Of a DNA stretch of 64,000 nt, positions 11,837-19,527 are shown in pieces. The stretch spans positions 1,922,001 through 1,986,000 of the forward strand of contig NZ_CP034073.1 of NCBI RefSeq assembly GCF_003855155.1. The letters are read 5' to 3'. Origin of the DNA: Shewanella psychromarinicola. GTDB taxonomy: Bacteria > Pseudomonadota > Gammaproteobacteria > Enterobacterales > Shewanellaceae. The notes below the pieces were generated by a model, which saw only the letters and a list, made by a program, of their open reading frames with translations, did not search any database and had not been told where the DNA came from. The position numbers were made by a program, and so were the translations under genes. Each line of letters begins with the position of its first letter. Position 1 is the first letter of the stretch.

Positions 11837-12733
11837 TTAATCGGGCTTGATATCATTTAGATTTTGTAACTCTATGCGTTTATCCATTAAGTCTTTAACC
11901 AATGGTGTCAAAATAAGCTCCATGGCCAATGACATTTTTCCACCGGGGACGACTAAAGTATTAATGCGGGACATAAATGAGCCTTGGATCATATTAAGAT
12001 AATAAGGAAAATCAACATTATTTATGCCACGGAAACGGATCACCAGAAAGCTTTCGTCGAGACTCGGAATGTCTTTGGCGCTAAAAGGGTTAGAGGTATC
12101 AACCGTTGGCACTCGTTGAAAATTAATGTGGGTTCGCGAAAATTGCGGGGTCATATGTTTGATGTAATCATCCATGCTGCGGACAATCGAGCCCATCACT
12201 TTTTCACGGCTATGGCCCCTATCATTTGTGTCGCGGATAATCTTCTGGATCCACTCTAAATTGACAATGGGCACCATACCAATCAATAGATCAATATGTT
12301 TAGCCACATCGGCATCTTCAGTCACCACACCACCATGCAGTCCTTCGTAATACAGCATATCGGTATTTTCTGGTAACTCACGCCATTGGGTGAATGTGCC
12401 AGGCATTTGGTTGAACGGAACCGCTTCGTCAAATGTATGCAAGTAACTGCGTGTTTGGCCATTACCGGTGTTACCGTAACTGGTAAAGCATTCTTCGAGT
12501 TTTTTAAAGTTGTTTGCTTCGGGGCCAAAATAACTTAGATTACGATTTTCAGCCTGGGATTTTCGAATTAACACTTCCATTTCTGCACGGGTAAAATTAT
12601 GAAAACTGTCACCCTCAACAAATGCAGCATTGATGCCTAGCTGTCTAAAAATATGAATAAAAGCGGTAGTTGTTGTGGTTGTGCCAGCACCAGATGAACC
12701 GGTTACAGCAATAATAGGGTGTTTTGCTGACAT
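11837..12733 (-). CDS. prkB: Phosphoribulokinase-like protein PrkB
   Basis: This is a P-loop kinase of the phosphoribulokinase/uridine kinase superfamily, 298 residues. The Walker A segment is GSSGAGTTTTTTAF, followed by the substrate-loop region VEGDSFHNFTRAEM. It is the equivalent of E. coli prkB, which also lies near crp and next to yheU and yheT. RuBisCO is not in the window, so a Calvin-cycle role is unlikely. The physiological substrate is uncertain. The 239-bp gap to the convergent Sel1/TPR gene shows no further gene. Confidence 0.92.
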   Translation of the reverse strand: MSAKHPIIAVTGSSGAGTTTTTTAFIHIFRQLGINAAFVEGDSFHNFTRAEMEVLIRKSQAENRNLSYFGPEANNFKKLEECFTSYGNTGNGQTRSYLHTFDEAVPFNQMPGTFTQWRELPENTDMLYYEGLHGGVVTEDADVAKHIDLLIGMVPIVNLEWIQKIIRDTNDRGHSREKVMGSIVRSMDDYIKHMTPQFSRTHINFQRVPTVDTSNPFSAKDIPSLDESFLVIRFRGINNVDFPYYLNMIQGSFMSRINTLVVPGGKMSLAMELILTPLVKDLMDKRIELQNLNDIKPD

Positions 12734-12861
12734 GTTATTTGCCTACGTAAAGTTGTGGACGAATGAAAATCAAGTCACTAGTTATACGGTAATTATCACC
12801 TTTGGGTCAATTATTCACCGGTGGCATATGATCAATTTGTCGTAGTTCTATCATTTAGTTA

Positions 12862-13116
12862 TCACGATTCATGGGTAGATGACCGTGAAATATGTTCGCG
12901 TTGTCTGATGGCGATAGACTCGTCGTCTTCACTAAACTCGACAACTAATTCGCCTTTTTTCAGCGCTAGTTTACATTGTTCCATCGCACTTATTAATTGC
13001 TGCTCGCTAGCATCACTAAAGCTGCCATCTTCAAGTTGCGAAAACAGATATTCTTTTATCATACGTTGAAGTATTTCTTGAGGTAGTGTCAGTAGGGCTT
13101 CATAAGGCACAAGCAT
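12862..13116 (-). CDS. yheU: YheU family protein
   Basis: This is a small cytosolic protein of 84 residues. The start MLVPYEALLTLPQEILQRMIKEY and the later KLALKKGELVVEFSEDDESI pattern match the YheU family of conserved proteins of unknown function. Its position between prkB and yheT is the same as in E. coli and is the strongest support. The gene begins 10 bases after the yheT stop codon, so the two are probably in one operon. Confidence 0.88.
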   Translation of the reverse strand: MLVPYEALLTLPQEILQRMIKEYLFSQLEDGSFSDASEQQLISAMEQCKLALKKGELVVEFSEDDESIAIRQREHISRSSTHES

Positions 13117-13126
13117 GGCGTATTTC

Positions 13127-14143
13127 CTATAAATGACTTAGCGAGGAAGAGGGGACATCGTGCTCGGTTATTGTGTCACCTGCAGATAGAATAAACTCGA
13201 TGATACGATGCTCGAGATAAAAACGTGGTTTCCAAGGCCATCCCCCTTCAACAAATCCCACATGCCCACCAAACTCATGCAACTCGTATTCAACCATCGG
13301 CGACAATTGGTCTTGGTTTGGGATCACTTCATCGGTCATAAAGGGGTCATCTTTAGCGTGGATCACTAATGTGGGCTTAGTGATATGTTGTAAATAAGCA
13401 AGGCCGCTGGATTGCTGATAGTAATCATTGACGTCAGTGAAACCGTGTAATGGTGCGGTGACTTTATCGTCAAACAAATAAAAGGTATTCAGCATTTTGA
13501 GCTGCTTTTTAGTGATCGGCATTTGCTCGGTCAAATCTGCAGAGTTAATTTTGTCGAGCATTTTATCTTGTAAGCGTTTAATCAAAAAACGCTGATAAAG
13601 GGTTGAAAAGCCACTTTCTAGGCGTTTTGCACAGGCACTTAACGTGAGAGGGGCCGACACAACCACGGCACGTTCCAGTAAGCTATGTTGTTGTTTGCTA
13701 CCTTGGTATTTGGCTAATACATTACCGCCCAGGCTGTAGCCGACAGCATACAGTGGCGAGTCTGGATAATAGTGTTTTAGTTGCTCAAGAGTGTAGGCTA
13801 AGTCGTTAACATCGCCACTATGATAGCTGCGGGCTAAGCGATTAGGCTCACCTGAACAGCCCCGATGATGGTGAACCAATGCAGACAGTTTGGCTTTTTT
13901 TGCTTCGATGAGCATTCTGCGTGCATAATGTGATTCTGTATTACCTTCAAGACCATGAATAATCACTAATATAGGCTCGCCATTTTGGGCTTGGCCAAGC
14001 CAATCTAAATCGATAAAATCGCCATCGGGTAATTCTTGTCGTTGCCTAAAGGTTGCAGGTCTGGCTACTTTAAAAAGCAATGGTAGAATCGTTTGAACAT
14101 GCGGGCTAGCAGCCCACCAAGGCGGTGTGAATAACGTTTTCAT
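13127..14143 (-). CDS. yheT: Alpha/beta hydrolase YheT
   Basis: This is an alpha/beta-hydrolase of the YheT/EMB8 type, 338 residues, probably an esterase acting on lipids or small esters. The N-terminus PPWWAASPHVQTILPLLF is characteristic of the family. The nucleophile elbow is VGYSLGGNVLAKY, the acid is in HAKDDPFM and the catalytic His is in FGGHVGFVEGG. It heads the yheT-yheU-prkB operon and is transcribed away from the Tat/GMC pair. Confidence 0.9.
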   Translation of the reverse strand: MKTLFTPPWWAASPHVQTILPLLFKVARPATFRQRQELPDGDFIDLDWLGQAQNGEPILVIIHGLEGNTESHYARRMLIEAKKAKLSALVHHHRGCSGEPNRLARSYHSGDVNDLAYTLEQLKHYYPDSPLYAVGYSLGGNVLAKYQGSKQQHSLLERAVVVSAPLTLSACAKRLESGFSTLYQRFLIKRLQDKMLDKINSADLTEQMPITKKQLKMLNTFYLFDDKVTAPLHGFTDVNDYYQQSSGLAYLQHITKPTLVIHAKDDPFMTDEVIPNQDQLSPMVEYELHEFGGHVGFVEGGWPWKPRFYLEHRIIEFILSAGDTITEHDVPSSSLSHL

Positions 14144-14174
14144 AAAGGGAATATTTCTATAATAGTTTGTTAAA

Positions 14175-14194
14175 ATTTAAACATGTGTTTAAAT
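14175..14194. promoter_or_regulatory. Palindromic operator candidate between yheT and the Tat/GMC genes
   Basis: Arms ATTTAAACA (14175-14183) and TGTTTAAAT (14186-14194) are perfect inverted repeats around a two-base centre. The site lies in the 112-bp divergent promoter region and has the size and symmetry typical of TetR-family operators. No cognate regulator is visible nearby. Confidence 0.5.
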
Positions 14195-14255
14195 GTTACT
14201 CATGCCACTCTACCACATAAAAAATAGAGACAACAATAAACTCAAGGGGAAGTAA

Positions 14256-14768
14256 ATGAAGCGGCGTACCTTTCTCACTGGAGCGTTTGCTGGAACTGCA
14301 GCATTGGCCCTAGGCGTTAATTTATATTTGCCAAATATCACTACTTCTTCGGATGATATCCATCACCGAGTATTGTTCAGTGTGTTGATCCCAGCTTTCT
14401 TAGATGGCGCATTACCCGAGGTACCCAGCCATCGAGAAATCGCGATGAATCGGACTTTGGATGCAATTTCACAATCAATTACCCATTTAGCGCCAGACCA
14501 ACAACAAGAGTTGATGGAGTTATTGGAATTGCTTGAAGGACGTTTGGGCTTGTTGTTACTCAGTGGCAGTATGACACCGCTTTTAATGCGTGACCCCCAG
14601 CAATTGGTCGAAATGCTTGAGTTTTGGCGTTACAATTATTTGGATATGTTAAAAACCGCTTACGGCGGTTTACGTGAATTGATTATGGCCAGTTATTACG
14701 CCTGTCCAGAACATTGGGGCAACTTACGTTATGAAAAACCTACTTTTTTAGTTAATAACCTACAATAA
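14256..14768 (+). CDS. Tat-exported small subunit-like protein
   Basis: The protein has 170 residues with a clear twin-arginine signal (KRRTFLTGAFAGTAALALG), so it is folded in the cytoplasm and exported. The remainder resembles the small (gamma) subunit family of gluconate 2-dehydrogenase-like enzymes, which act as Tat-bearing partners of GMC flavoproteins. The oxidoreductase gene begins 25 bases downstream and lacks its own signal peptide, which suggests that this protein carries it across the membrane. No redox cofactor motif is seen in it. Confidence 0.7.
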   Translation: MKRRTFLTGAFAGTAALALGVNLYLPNITTSSDDIHHRVLFSVLIPAFLDGALPEVPSHREIAMNRTLDAISQSITHLAPDQQQELMELLELLEGRLGLLLLSGSMTPLLMRDPQQLVEMLEFWRYNYLDMLKTAYGGLRELIMASYYACPEHWGNLRYEKPTFLVNNLQ

Positions 14769-14792
14769 CTCTCTCGTGTAAGGAGCATCCCC

Positions 14793-16382
14793 TTGGCTAT
14801 TATTGATCCGATTATCACTGGATTAAACGACGGTTGGCATCATATCGATGCCAGTCGCTTAGAGGTCGATCGCCATTTTGAAGCCGATGTTGTTATTGTT
14901 GGTACTGGTGCTGGTGGCGGTACGGCGGCAGAAATCTTAACGGAAGCGGGTTTAAAAGTGATCATGATTGAAGGCGGAGCGCTTAAGTCATCGACTCACT
15001 TTGATATGGAAGAACGTCACGCCTACCCCAATTTGTACCAACAAGCGGCCGCGATGAAAACTGCCGATAAAGGCATTGGTATATTTCAAGGTCGTACGGT
15101 GGGCGGGTCGACCACAGTGAATTGGACCACATCAATAAGAACACCTGAGCAAACATTAGCTTATTGGGAACAAGAGAAGTCGGTTAAAGGACTATCTTCG
15201 CAAGACTTACTCCCTTGGTTTGAAATGATGGAACAGCGACTTAATATTGAGCAATGGCAGTATGAGCCCAATCGTAACAATGGTGCATTACTTGAAGGTT
15301 GTGAAAAACTGGGCTGGGATTACACGGTTATCAAACGTAATGTCAAAGGTTGCTGGAATACGGGCTACTGTGGCATGGGTTGCCCTGTCAACGCGAAACA
15401 ATCTATGTTGGTCACTACTATCCCCGCGGCGCTGGATAAAGGCGCTACGCTAATTTCACGCGCTAGGGTGATTAAGCTTGAGCATAAAGGCGATCAAGTT
15501 GTTGGGTTAACGGCACAAGCGTTAACAGAAGGCCTAAAGCCAACGTCAGTGCAAATCACCTTTAGTGCGAAACATTATATTTTAAGTGCGGGGGCTATTC
15601 ATACTCCGACTATTTTAATGCGCTCTAATACGCCCGATCCCCATAAACAGTTAGGCAAAACTTTCTTACATCCTTCATTGTTATCGGGAGGGATTTTTGC
15701 GGAACAAATTAATGGTCACAGTGGTGCACCGCAATCTATCTATTCCGATGAATTTGTTTGGCGTGATGGCGCCGTGGGTGACGTTGGTTATAAATTGGAA
15801 GTTGCGCCTGTACACCCAGTATTGATCGCGTCAAAAACCATTGGTTATGGCGTTAGCCATGCACAGTTAATGGCTAATTTTAATCAAATGCAGGTCACCA
15901 TTGCGCTTATTCGTGATGGTTTCAATCAGCAATGTCCTGGTGGACAGGTGAGGTTAACGGATACCAGTTTTGCATTAGATTATCCTTTAAACCAAGGATT
16001 TTGGGATGGTGCTCGTCGGGCATTTTTGTCGATGGCTGAGTTACAATTTGCTGCAGGTGCCAAAAAGGTGTTACCGATGCATGATGGTTTGTCATTTCTC
16101 AATTCGTGGAGTGAAGCAAAGCAGGTTATCAATAATGTCGATTTAGGCTTATTAAAAACCATAGTCGCATCGGCCCATGTGATGGGCGGTTGTGCAATGG
16201 GTGAAGATAAAGCCCTTGCAATGGTCGATGGTTTTGGTTATTCACACTATCTTGAAAATTTATCGGTGATGGACGGTTCGGTATTTCCAACCAGTTTAGG
16301 CGCTAACCCTCAGTTGTCTATTTATGGGCTTGTGGCTCGAAATGCGACGGCGTTGGCCCAAAAACTGACTCAAACTAGCTAG
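14793..16382 (+). CDS. GMC family FAD-dependent oxidoreductase
   Basis: This 529-residue glucose-methanol-choline type flavoprotein probably oxidises an alcohol or sugar alcohol. The N-terminal FAD motif is VIVGTGAGGGTAAEIL. A second GMC signature (GRTVGGSTTVNWTTSIR) follows. The catalytic His is in SAHVMGGCAMG and the C-terminal Asn in LGANPQLSIYG. The internal Cys cluster GCWNTGYCGMGCPVNAKQS is typical of the long-chain alcohol oxidase/gluconate dehydrogenase-like branch. The start is TTG, with a good AGGAG seven bases upstream. The electron acceptor (cytochrome or quinone) is not encoded nearby. The substrate is unknown. Confidence 0.85.
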   Translation: MAIIDPIITGLNDGWHHIDASRLEVDRHFEADVVIVGTGAGGGTAAEILTEAGLKVIMIEGGALKSSTHFDMEERHAYPNLYQQAAAMKTADKGIGIFQGRTVGGSTTVNWTTSIRTPEQTLAYWEQEKSVKGLSSQDLLPWFEMMEQRLNIEQWQYEPNRNNGALLEGCEKLGWDYTVIKRNVKGCWNTGYCGMGCPVNAKQSMLVTTIPAALDKGATLISRARVIKLEHKGDQVVGLTAQALTEGLKPTSVQITFSAKHYILSAGAIHTPTILMRSNTPDPHKQLGKTFLHPSLLSGGIFAEQINGHSGAPQSIYSDEFVWRDGAVGDVGYKLEVAPVHPVLIASKTIGYGVSHAQLMANFNQMQVTIALIRDGFNQQCPGGQVRLTDTSFALDYPLNQGFWDGARRAFLSMAELQFAAGAKKVLPMHDGLSFLNSWSEAKQVINNVDLGLLKTIVASAHVMGGCAMGEDKALAMVDGFGYSHYLENLSVMDGSVFPTSLGANPQLSIYGLVARNATALAQKLTQTS

Positions 16383-16920
16383 CTCAATTTATGTTGTATA
16401 CCGCTATTGGGCGGTATATTACTTTGATATTGTCGTAGTTTGTCGATATTAGAGTCGATATTAGAGTCGAGATAACTCACTTTTATTCCAACGGTTATTA
16501 ATATTTGGACTTCAGTTCGAGTAACGCCTTAACAATTTCATATTTTAAGGTTTTTTAGATCGTCAATTCAATTTTATCAATTGCTATAAGCCGGTTACCT
16601 ACAGGATGTCGCGAATGTCGCGATCACATGGATGTGAAAGAGCAGCCTATAGTGCAAGCACTTCGGTGACACTTGGCAAGTCCTTCCCAGTAAACTTGGC
16701 CATGTCATCGACGGCCGCGTTACTCCGATATTTATGCTGCTTCGATTTTGCTTGATATTGTTTCGAATAACATAATTAAGTGCTTTTATTGTGGATCACC
16801 CGAAAAGATAGTGCTCGTTTTATACTGCCCAAAGGTGACCCTATTATGGCTAGCCAAGATCGTTGGCGAATACTCAACCACTGGTCTAGTCTTTAGTTAC
16901 CTTTATTTTGCAGGTAATGA
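16383..16920. other. Intergenic region with short repeats
   Basis: This 538-bp stretch has no convincing gene. It contains a 12-base direct duplication (GATATTAGAGTC twice near 16447-16471). It also has a direct repeat of ATGTCGCGA near 16606-16623, followed immediately by an inverted repeat TCACAT-GG-ATGTGA at 16624-16637. Repeats of this type are common beside REP-associated transposase genes, which fits the transposase remnant that follows. Confidence 0.5.
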
Positions 16921-17124
16921 ATGATGGCTAGACCAAGACAAACAATCGTGAGCTTAGAAGAGACACCTAATTATCATTGCTGCTCATGTGTTGTTCGTAA
17001 AGCGTTCTCGTGTGGCCTTGATGATGTGACTGATGAACACGTTGAGCATCGACGAGAGTGGGTTGATTCGCGGATCGTTAAACTAGCGACTATCTTTGCT
17101 ATTGATATCTATGCTTGTGCACGC
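16921..17124 (+). pseudogene. Truncated REP-associated (Y1/HUH) transposase, N-terminus only
   Basis: The 68 codons from MMARPRQTIVSLEETPNY to FAIDIYACA resemble the N-terminus of REP-associated tyrosine transposases as I recall them. Shared features are a MARPRQ start, a YHC motif, an EHRREWV motif and a FAIDI-C-A block just before the HxH metal motif. The sequence stops being transposase-like exactly where the HxH motif should follow, and no catalytic Tyr is present. It therefore cannot be active. The frame continues without a stop into the GH5 lipoprotein gene, so this segment may be translated as an extra N-terminus or may simply supply the upstream region. Confidence 0.72.
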
Positions 17125-18282
17125 TTGTTAATACGCAAGAGTGTAACGCCTTTACTATTCGCCACAGTCATTTATAACTTACTCGGCTGTGGAAGTCCCA
17201 ACGCTATTGCTAACGCAACAGATAATCCCGTGGTGCTATTAGACAGCTATTACAGCGACCTTTACGCATGGAATGATCAAGGTGGCCTGGAACAGACGCA
17301 ACTCGGCCGAGGAATCAACCTTGGCAATTACCTAGAGGCTCCTGTCGAGGGCGAGTGGTCTGGTGGTCGCGTGCTGATTGAAGATGATTTACAAAGGATT
17401 GCCGCTGCCGGTTTTAAAACCGTGCGCATCCCGGTTCGCTGGTCCGCTCACGCCGATTTAACCTTCCCCTATGCCATTAATGATACATTTATGGCCCGCG
17501 TTAAAGAAGTGGTTGGCTGGGCCAACAATGCGCATCTAAAAGTTATCTTAAATGTGCATCACTATACAAAGATGATGCATGATCCAGAAAGTCAGCAAGC
17601 GGGACACATTCTTCGTTTACAGGGTATTTGGCAACAAATGAGTGAGCAATTTCCTCTCTCTGAATATGGCCATGATAATCTTATCTTTGAATTATTGAAC
17701 GAGCCTAATAGCAGCATAGATCACAGTGATTGGAATAATATCATTGCACGATTATTGACGGTAATTTGGGGTGATATGGCAGCACAGCAAAATGATGGTA
17801 CCACGCAGCGGACCGTAATGATTGGTTCGGCCAATTGGAGTCAGCCCGATGACTTAGCGAAATTGAGACTACCATCCTCGGTAAATGCGCGTAATACCAT
17901 AATTACCATTCACTATTACAAGCCCTTTCATTTTACTCATCAAGGGGCTAAATGGGTTAATGGAGCAGACGATTGGATTGGCACTCGCTGGTTAGGCACA
18001 CAAAGCGATCAGGCCCCCTTAATCGCTATGTTTGATCGAGTCACTCGTTGGAATGCGCACGCTAATCGCGGTTTTGAAATATTTATAGGTGAATTCGGCG
18101 TTTATTCGCGTAGCGTTGATCCCGATCAGCAAAAAGCCTGGACCGCTTTTATTGCGCGCGAGGCTGAAAAACGTAATATGAGCTGGGCATATTGGGAATA
18201 CGCATCAGGATTTGGCGCATACGATGCTAATAAGGGCCAATGGCGACCAAAGCTAATCGAAGCTCTGATCCCAGTGCAATAA
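17125..18282 (+). CDS. GH5 family glycanase (cellulase-like) lipoprotein
   Basis: This is a glycoside hydrolase family 5 enzyme, probably an endo-beta-glucanase or related beta-glycanase. From the TTG at 17125 the N-terminus is a short basic stretch, a hydrophobic core (TPLLFATVIYNLLG) and a Cys, forming a good lipobox (LLGC). This predicts an outer-membrane lipoprotein of 385 residues. The catalytic domain has GINLGNYLEAP, IRIPVRW-type strand VRIPVRWSAH, ILNVHHY, the acid/base Glu in ELLNEPN and the nucleophile Glu in IGEFGVYS. A longer frame begins at 16921, but that extension is transposase-derived and would bury the signal peptide. The exact start is therefore the main uncertainty. The gene lies in an island interrupting the yhe cluster. 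Confidence 0.8.
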   Translation: MLIRKSVTPLLFATVIYNLLGCGSPNAIANATDNPVVLLDSYYSDLYAWNDQGGLEQTQLGRGINLGNYLEAPVEGEWSGGRVLIEDDLQRIAAAGFKTVRIPVRWSAHADLTFPYAINDTFMARVKEVVGWANNAHLKVILNVHHYTKMMHDPESQQAGHILRLQGIWQQMSEQFPLSEYGHDNLIFELLNEPNSSIDHSDWNNIIARLLTVIWGDMAAQQNDGTTQRTVMIGSANWSQPDDLAKLRLPSSVNARNTIITIHYYKPFHFTHQGAKWVNGADDWIGTRWLGTQSDQAPLIAMFDRVTRWNAHANRGFEIFIGEFGVYSRSVDPDQQKAWTAFIAREAEKRNMSWAYWEYASGFGAYDANKGQWRPKLIEALIPVQ

Positions 18283-18337
18283 TGTGTAAATGTATGTATT
18301 GAGTATTACCTGATGGTATTACTCAATACCATTAATC

Positions 18338-18642
18338 ATGACCATTAATCATGCCACCAAGATTGTTGCTGCAAAAACCAAAGACCATGGTAATGATTAT
18401 TGAAACCATCCATGTTACGAATTTGAAAATGGATGGTTTAGCTTTCCATCTACATATACGCCATTAGGCGATGGCCCAGGACCAGGGGCATCGTTTGAAT
18501 ATCACGTTAGCGTTATAAATATAAAGAAGACGAAGAAGCGGTTAGAACTTCTCAAAAAAATCGAGCTGATTATCTAGTAGGTCAGAATGTAAGCGTTAAT
18601 ATCAAATCTACCGCGTCGAAAGAAAAGTTAAATACTTATTGA
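18338..18642 (+). pseudogene. Decayed small gene of unknown family
   Basis: Starting at the ATG at 18338, a coherent peptide can be read for 21 codons to a TGA at 18401 (TGG would give Trp). It then continues in the same frame through NHPCYEFENGWFSFPSTY and PLGDGPGPGASFEYHVSV. A single-base shift near 18512-18520 moves the frame to KEDEEAVRTSQKN and NVSVNIKSTASKEKLNTY, ending at TGA 18640. One stop and one frameshift in about 100 codons suggest a recently inactivated gene. I do not recognise the family. Confidence 0.5.
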
Positions 18643-18854
18643 AGGTGAATTAAAATCAATGACCGACTCGAAAAATAAATAATGTCTAAATCTTAATTTT
18701 ATGCAATGAAAGCTAACATTCTAAGTGGTCGTAAGTGGTCGCGAAGTCAATAAAGATAGGCCGCGCGAAGCCGCGTCCTTATCCAATGTGTTGAACATAC
18801 CAGATATTGAGTGTGACTAAGACTCTTCTTACTGTCACAACAGCCAGCCTATTT

Positions 18855-18892
18855 AGCATTGTTTAGACAATCTTTATTGTCTAAACAATGCT
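18855..18892. repeat. Perfect 17-bp inverted repeat
   Basis: Arms at 18855-18871 and 18876-18892 are perfectly complementary around a CTTT loop. The stem is AT-rich and has no following T run on the plus strand, so it is not a classic terminator for that strand. It sits 70 bp beyond the end of the minus-strand TIGR02444 gene. Confidence 0.75.
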
Positions 18893-18960
18893 GTTATGGG
18901 TGAATCTTATTGTTAACCCATTGGTTTGCGTACAACTGGCTCAAATGAGATGACGATGTA

Positions 18961-19455
18961 TTACGAGTTAATAAGACCTGTTTGCGTGGTTAACCCAGCC
19001 ATAATGCTTTCATCTAAGCCAAATAAACTTAGATAGTGTTGTATATTTCCTGGTTCAGTATTGTCTGTAGTATCAGTGCTTAGTGGTTGTCCCTGCAGTA
19101 AATTCAATTTGTGCAATAACATGTATTGAGATTTACGTTCCATCACCAACTCAACATCGAGCATTTTTTGATATTCGTCGTTGTCTAAATGCGCCTTAGC
19201 GATCCGACGTAAGCGTCGATAAGGTTGTAAGACATTGGTTTCCCATTGATCAACCACAAGGGTTAATATTTCCCATTGTTGCTGCGTCAAAACATAATGC
19301 TGTTGATCAAGGTATTGCGCTAATAATAGAATATTAACGTTTACGTGGTAACTGTCTTGTAGGTGTATGTAAAACTGAGGGTTAATTGAATAGCTTTGCT
19401 CGCAATGACGCCAAATTGTATGACTAAATGTTTGGCGATGAAAAGGTTGCGACAT
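18961..19455 (-). CDS. TIGR02444 (DUF2390) family protein
   Basis: The protein has 164 residues and matches the TIGR02444 family of conserved gammaproteobacterial proteins of unknown function, usually found next to yheS. Family features include the early W-x-x-C (TIWRHCEQSY), NVNILLLAQYLDQQ, and WETNVLQPYRRLRRIAKAHL. It is cytosolic with no signal or membrane segment. It follows yheS by 72 bases on the same strand and is likely in the same operon. Confidence 0.8.
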   Translation of the reverse strand: MSQPFHRQTFSHTIWRHCEQSYSINPQFYIHLQDSYHVNVNILLLAQYLDQQHYVLTQQQWEILTLVVDQWETNVLQPYRRLRRIAKAHLDNDEYQKMLDVELVMERKSQYMLLHKLNLLQGQPLSTDTTDNTEPGNIQHYLSLFGLDESIMAGLTTQTGLINS

Positions 19456-19527
19456 ACAGAATCCCTTGCTGCATTTGTGCGGTTAATTAACAGCACAAAT
19501 GCCAATAAAATAATGAAAACCAATCGC

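Larger units (their letters stand above)
18283..18960. other. Gene-poor region with decayed ORF and inverted repeat
   Basis: This 678-bp stretch carries no intact gene. It includes the decayed reading frame at 18338-18642 and a long AT-rich inverted repeat at 18855-18892, listed separately. A short direct repeat AAGTGGTCG occurs twice near 18723-18741. The rest shows nothing I recognise. Confidence 0.6.

Noticed and set aside
16561..16920. CRISPR or integron attC site in the gap before the GH5 gene
   Set aside because: The short direct and inverted repeats are too few and lack regular spacers or attC-type core sites.
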